Program-made: the position numbers and the translations under genes
Shown here: piece by piece, positions 60,144-64,000 of the stretch
Numbering within the stretch: the first letter of the stretch is position 1
Layout of the letters: each line of letters opens with the position of its first letter
Source of the DNA: Marimicrobium sp913061115
GTDB lineage: Bacteria > Pseudomonadota > Gammaproteobacteria > Pseudomonadales > Halieaceae
Assembly: GCF_047729875.1 (NCBI RefSeq)
Contig: NZ_CP159826.1
Coordinates: 2,790,001-2,854,000, forward strand
DNA length: 64,000 nt
Direction: 5' to 3'
The notes under the pieces: generated by a model
The model's input: the letters and a program-made list of their open reading frames with translations, nothing else
Told to the model about the DNA's origin: nothing
Database searches by the model: none

Positions 60144-63100
60144 CTAGGTGTCGCCTCGGTGCTCTTTTTGTTCACGGTAAGAATGATATTTCTCTCGCAC
60201 AGCGGTTGGTAAAGCCAGCAAGGCCGGCGTCGCAATCAGCGTCAAAATAGTCGCAAAGGTCAGTCCAAATACAATGGCCTGAGACAGAGGTGCCCAGAAC
60301 ATTGCCATCTGCCCATTCACAGTAATCGTGCGATTAATTAAATCAATCGACAGGCCGGCAGCCAATGGCAATAAACCAAAAACAGTGGTTACCGTCGTTA
60401 GCATCACCGGACGCAGCCGTCTCGATGTTGCACGCACAATGACAGAGCGAACATCTAACTCCGGATGCATCACACGCAAGCGGTTAAAGGTATCGATGAG
60501 CACAATATTATTGTTCACAACGATACCCGCCAACGCAACCACCCCCACGCCGGTTAACAGTGCACTAAACGGGTTACCCAAAATCAGCAGGCCCAGAAGG
60601 ACCCCAGCCGTCGACATAATCACCGAAAGCAAAATTAATCCGCTCTGGTAAAAACTGTTAAATTGCGTCACCAGCAGCACAAACATTAGAATCAGCGAGA
60701 GAGAAAAAGCGACTCCCACAAAATCCATAGATTTAGCCTGCTCTTCGTTCGCACCTCGAAACCGTATTTCAAGGTTCGGATCAAATTCCTGCTGCGATAA
60801 CCAAGCGTCAATTTTTTTGACCATAGCATCTGCCAACACACCCGAAACCACATCGGCTCTTATCCGTTCCACAGGTACAGAATCAATACGTTCGAGGGTA
60901 TCAAGGCCAGGTCCGGGCTTCATTTGGACAAAGTTGGACATCGGGATCAGACCCTGCGCTGTACTAATACGCATTGTATCGAGAGCCTTGATACCACGTT
61001 CGTGCTCAGGATAGCGGACCCGAATATCAACCGCGTCATCGGCACCGTCGGGCCGGTATTCGCCTATTTTTACACCGTTAGTCACAAGCTGAACTGCGAT
61101 GCCTGCAGAGGAAACATCGGCACCATAGATGCCAGCCTGCGCTCGATCCACTTCTATGCGCCACTCAATGGTTGGCAGAGCAGCCGTATCGTCGATGTAT
61201 AACAACTCAGGCAGTGTGTCCATATAGGCACGAATCCGCGCCATTGCCGGTTCCAGTAGCGCACGATTGCGCGAAGCCAATTCTATCTGAATGGGCTTTC
61301 CCACGGGCGGCCCCTGCTCCAGCGGCAAAATTTCAATGGCAATACCGGGTAGAGATGAAACCCGTTGTCTAATCTCCAGTTCAATATCATCGGCTTTCAT
61401 TTCACGGTCATTTTCGGCTAGCAGTTCGAGGAAAATAGCGCCAATACGATCTGAACTGCTGTTTGAGCCACCCCCTGAACGATTATTTCCCGGCAGAATA
61501 GTGCTAGAGTTAACGGATCTTATGCCCTTTATCTGCAGTATTTCTTGCTCAGCCTCCCACACCAACTGGTTAACCTCATCCGCTGAAAAGTTTCCTCTGC
61601 CGAGCACTGACACCTGAAAGTACTGGGCCTCGGCATCTGAAAAGAAAATAGTACCAGCGCCAAACTTGCCGTAGCTCCAAAAAGCAGTCAATAGCGCAAA
61701 CGAAATAACGCCCAGCGTGCGTATTGGGCTAGCACAAACTCTGCTGAGAAACCGCGCATAACCTCCTGTCACCGTGGGTAACTGTGTTGGGTCTCCTGTC
61801 TCTAGCACATGGATCATTTTGACAGACTTTTTATCGTGCCCGCTGGGTCTGCCGAACAAAGTTCCCAGTACTGGACCGAACAACAAGGCATAGAGTAAAG
61901 AACCCAGCAACACACTAAACACCGTAACCGGTAAATAGCGCATAAACTGGCCGGACACTCCGGGCCAGAACATTAAGGGCGCAAATGCAGCAAGCGTAGT
62001 GGCCGTTGAGGCTATAACGGGCCAGAACATACGCTTGACCGCCTGCGAGTAAGCTTGCCTATGATCCATTCCATCAGACATCTTGCGATCTGCATATTCG
62101 GTAACGACAATTGCGCCATCGATTAACATACCTAGGCCCAACAGCATCCCGAACATCACCATAAAATTGAAGGTATATCCCAGCAAATAAACAACAGTGA
62201 CAGCGAACAGCAGGGATACAGGAATGCCCATACCGACAATTACACCGCTTCTAAAGCCCATAGCAGCAACTACCAGCACCATGACCAGCGCGAGAGCCGT
62301 GATGATATTACCCTGAAGCTCCGTCACCTGAAGACTGGCAAACTCGGCCTGATTTTGCGAAGCAACCACCTCGATACCTGCTGGCATTTCTGCGCGCACA
62401 CGGTCCACTAGTGCCAGCACACTGTGCACGGTTTCGACGACATTGGCGTTGCTTCGTTTGGTGACTTCTATGGATATGGCCTCACGGCCGTTAAATCTCG
62501 CATAGCTGGTGCGATCTTTAAAGGTTCTGCGCACACTCGCGACATCCTGCAACGTGACTACCGTGTCGCCAACCGTGCGGATAGGTAGGCCGCCAAGGTC
62601 ACTCGCCTCTTCGACCACAGAAGGAATTTTTACCGAAAAACGGCCCTTACCCGTATCAATGCTACCGGCCGGTATCAGGCGATTATTACGCTGCAATCTG
62701 CTGATAAGTTCTTCACTGGAAATCTGGTAGGCCTGCAATGCTTCGGTATTGATCACAACCTCGAGCACCTCTTCCCGATTTCCTCTAAGATCGGCGGCCA
62801 ACACATCAGCAATAGATTCAATTTCGTCGCGCAACTTGATCGCAGCCTCATAAACGCTGCGCTCGTCAACGCCCTCGCCGAGCAGATTAATTTGCACGAT
62901 GGGAAAATCATCCACTGTCAATTCGCGCACGTACGGCTCTTCTGCTGTGCTGGGTATCTCTGCCCTGCCACGATCTACCGCCTCTCGAACATCCAATAGA
63001 GCCTCTGAAAGGTCATACTGCGCGTCAAACTCTACCAATAATGTGGCGCTTCCTTCTGACGCATTTGACGTGAGCTCCTTGACACCCTCAATTTTCCGCA

Positions 63101-63317
63101 ATTCAATTTCCATGGGTTGAACCAGCAGACGCTCGGAATCTTCAGGAGAGATACCCTCGTGAATAATACCGACGACAAACAGGGGCAGCTCGATATGGGG
63201 ATCGTTTGCGATAGGCAGCGCTGCCCTAGCTAACAGGCCACATAGGATAACCACCCCCATCATCAGCATGGTGGTGCGAGAGCGCTCTATCGCCGAGTCA
63301 ATATAAGAAGTGATCAC
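60144..63317 (-). CDS. RND-family efflux permease (AcrB-like)
   Basis: A 1057-residue inner-membrane pump with twelve helices and two large periplasmic loops: SRTTMLMMGVVILCGLLARA at helix 1, two porter-domain halves, SGVIVGMGIPVSLLFAVTVV, and helix-10 region VVALAGIVVNNNIVLIDTFN with RRLRPVMLTTVTTVFGLLPL. In helix 4 the AcrB Asp407-Asp408 pair reads LIDGAIVVTEYADRKM (second Asp replaced by Gly), and the helix-10 Lys equivalent is Asn (VVNNNIV). The pump is coupled to the adaptor gene upstream (four-base overlap). Substrate unknown. Confidence 0.92.
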   Translation of the reverse strand: MITSYIDSAIERSRTTMLMMGVVILCGLLARAALPIANDPHIELPLFVVGIIHEGISPEDSERLLVQPMEIELRKIEGVKELTSNASEGSATLLVEFDAQYDLSEALLDVREAVDRGRAEIPSTAEEPYVRELTVDDFPIVQINLLGEGVDERSVYEAAIKLRDEIESIADVLAADLRGNREEVLEVVINTEALQAYQISSEELISRLQRNNRLIPAGSIDTGKGRFSVKIPSVVEEASDLGGLPIRTVGDTVVTLQDVASVRRTFKDRTSYARFNGREAISIEVTKRSNANVVETVHSVLALVDRVRAEMPAGIEVVASQNQAEFASLQVTELQGNIITALALVMVLVVAAMGFRSGVIVGMGIPVSLLFAVTVVYLLGYTFNFMVMFGMLLGLGMLIDGAIVVTEYADRKMSDGMDHRQAYSQAVKRMFWPVIASTATTLAAFAPLMFWPGVSGQFMRYLPVTVFSVLLGSLLYALLFGPVLGTLFGRPSGHDKKSVKMIHVLETGDPTQLPTVTGGYARFLSRVCASPIRTLGVISFALLTAFWSYGKFGAGTIFFSDAEAQYFQVSVLGRGNFSADEVNQLVWEAEQEILQIKGIRSVNSSTILPGNNRSGGGSNSSSDRIGAIFLELLAENDREMKADDIELEIRQRVSSLPGIAIEILPLEQGPPVGKPIQIELASRNRALLEPAMARIRAYMDTLPELLYIDDTAALPTIEWRIEVDRAQAGIYGADVSSAGIAVQLVTNGVKIGEYRPDGADDAVDIRVRYPEHERGIKALDTMRISTAQGLIPMSNFVQMKPGPGLDTLERIDSVPVERIRADVVSGVLADAMVKKIDAWLSQQEFDPNLEIRFRGANEEQAKSMDFVGVAFSLSLILMFVLLVTQFNSFYQSGLILLSVIMSTAGVLLGLLILGNPFSALLTGVGVVALAGIVVNNNIVLIDTFNRLRVMHPELDVRSVIVRATSRRLRPVMLTTVTTVFGLLPLAAGLSIDLINRTITVNGQMAMFWAPLSQAIVFGLTFATILTLIATPALLALPTAVREKYHSYREQKEHRGDT

Positions 63318-64000
63318 TCCGGGCTAGTCTCATCAGACGAAGGTGCGGGATAAACCGGGTCGACAGTCTCACCAGTCAGCACATACTCCTGTCCGACGGT
63401 AATCAGTTTTACGGTATCAGGCAGACCAGTGACCCATACGCCCTCGTTAGTGTCCTCAATAATTTGAACCTTGAAAAAATTCACCACGTTATTCTCTGCG
63501 ATAGTGCGCACGCCTAATTCACCTGCATCATTTAACGTAAACAATGCCGGAGAAATCTTGTGAGCATACACTTCGCCTAACTGCATTTTCGCCGTGGTTG
63601 TGAGCCCCGAGCGCAAACTATAATCGCTGTTTTCAACCGTAATTTCGATTGGGTAAGTACGCGTCATAGGGTCACTTTGCTTCCCGATAAAGGTCAGCGT
63701 ACCCACAATCTGTGCACCACTGCTGGTGGCGCCGACAACGCGGGTACCCACCTCCATATTGTCAACTTCGGCCTCCGTCACATCAGCACGCACTAGCATA
63801 GGGTCAAGGTCGATTAAGGTGGCACAAACCGCACCTGGCGTTGCGTAATCGCCCACGTTCATTTGCACGTTTTCAACTACGCCCCCGAAGGGGGCAACAA
63901 CACGAGTTCTCGCCAAATTGAGCTGTTGCCGCCTTAATTGCACTTTAGCAGATTCCAGCTTTGCCTTTGCCTTGGCGATTGCCGTTTCGGACTGGAGGCC
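63314..64000 (-). CDS. RND periplasmic adaptor (HlyD/MFP), 5' end beyond window
   Basis: The frame runs open to the window edge (SETAIAKAKAKLESAKVQLR upstream of the first visible GTG), so only the C-terminal ~228 residues are seen. They comprise the coiled-coil end, the lipoyl/barrel part (TRVVAPFGGVVENVQMNVGD, YATPGAVCATLIDLDPMLVR, DVTEAEVDNMEVGTRVVG) and the membrane-proximal domain. It links the RND pump to an outer-membrane channel. Overlaps the pump gene by four bases. Confidence 0.9.
   Translation of the reverse strand, partial: GLQSETAIAKAKAKLESAKVQLRRQQLNLARTRVVAPFGGVVENVQMNVGDYATPGAVCATLIDLDPMLVRADVTEAEVDNMEVGTRVVGATSSGAQIVGTLTFIGKQSDPMTRTYPIEITVENSDYSLRSGLTTTAKMQLGEVYAHKISPALFTLNDAGELGVRTIAENNVVNFFKVQIIEDTNEGVWVTGLPDTVKLITVGQEYVLTGETVDPVYPAPSSDETSPE

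Overview
The window looks like a marine gammaproteobacterium, probably of the Cellvibrionales/Spongiibacteraceae type. That placement is inferred from IPTL/XrtH-type sorting tails, BluB plus a mixed cobalamin gene set, tmRNA-type att cores, a TonB receptor next to DUF1592/DUF1552 genes, and an RND pump; no rRNA or full tRNA gene is present to confirm it. Base composition shifts visibly: the B12 block (13.9-44.9 kb) is AT-richer than the right-hand 50-64 kb.

Layout. 0-6.6 kb is genomic-island DNA: a PLD/SNF2-type helicase on the minus strand, then a tight plus-strand set of small island genes (two unknowns, an AlpA-like regulator, a winged-helix protein, a zinc-ribbon protein) ending in a DarT toxin fragment. 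6.7-10.5 kb is a cassette bounded by two copies of a tmRNA 3'-end att core. It carries three secreted or membrane proteins with exosortase-H-like signals and shared terminators. 10.6-13.4 kb holds an allene-oxide-cyclase-like secreted protein, an integrase remnant, an intact IS6-family element, and a transposase broken by one in-frame TGA.

13.9-44.9 kb is an almost uninterrupted cobalamin supercluster. A plus-strand unit makes the lower ligand assembly enzymes (cobU-cobT-cobC-cobS). After a pseudogene/IS91 scar come two long minus-strand operons, each headed by a cobalamin riboswitch. One is cobW-cobN-cobQ-cbiB-cobC-cysG-bluB. The other is cbtB-cbtA-chelatase-cobO-cobB-nicO-cbiD-cobK-cobH-cobL-cobI-cbiG-cobJ-cobM. 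Between them a plus-strand pair encodes a His-rich lipoprotein and CbiX. Together they cover uroporphyrinogen III to cobalamin plus cobalt uptake. Early-insertion markers (CbiX, CbiD, CbiG) and the late-insertion chelatase (CobN with a fused ChlI/VWA partner) occur together. Two IS6-family copies in the same orientation bracket the whole block.

45-52.3 kb is a patchwork: amidase, DJ-1/PfpI-like protein between two IS91-type ends, fragments of the sorting-signal protein family, a thrombospondin-type-3 lipoprotein, tandem integrase-arm-like repeats, a MOSC protein, a BKACE-family enzyme and an orphan VPLPA-type tail. 52.4-60 kb is a six-gene plus-strand unit: TonB receptor, DUF1592 c-type haem lipoprotein, DUF1552 protein, an unrecognised lipoprotein, a Tat-exported HiPIP and a four-helix membrane protein. 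It looks like an uncharacterised envelope uptake/oxidation system. 60.1-64 kb is a convergent RND pump with its periplasmic adaptor running off the window.
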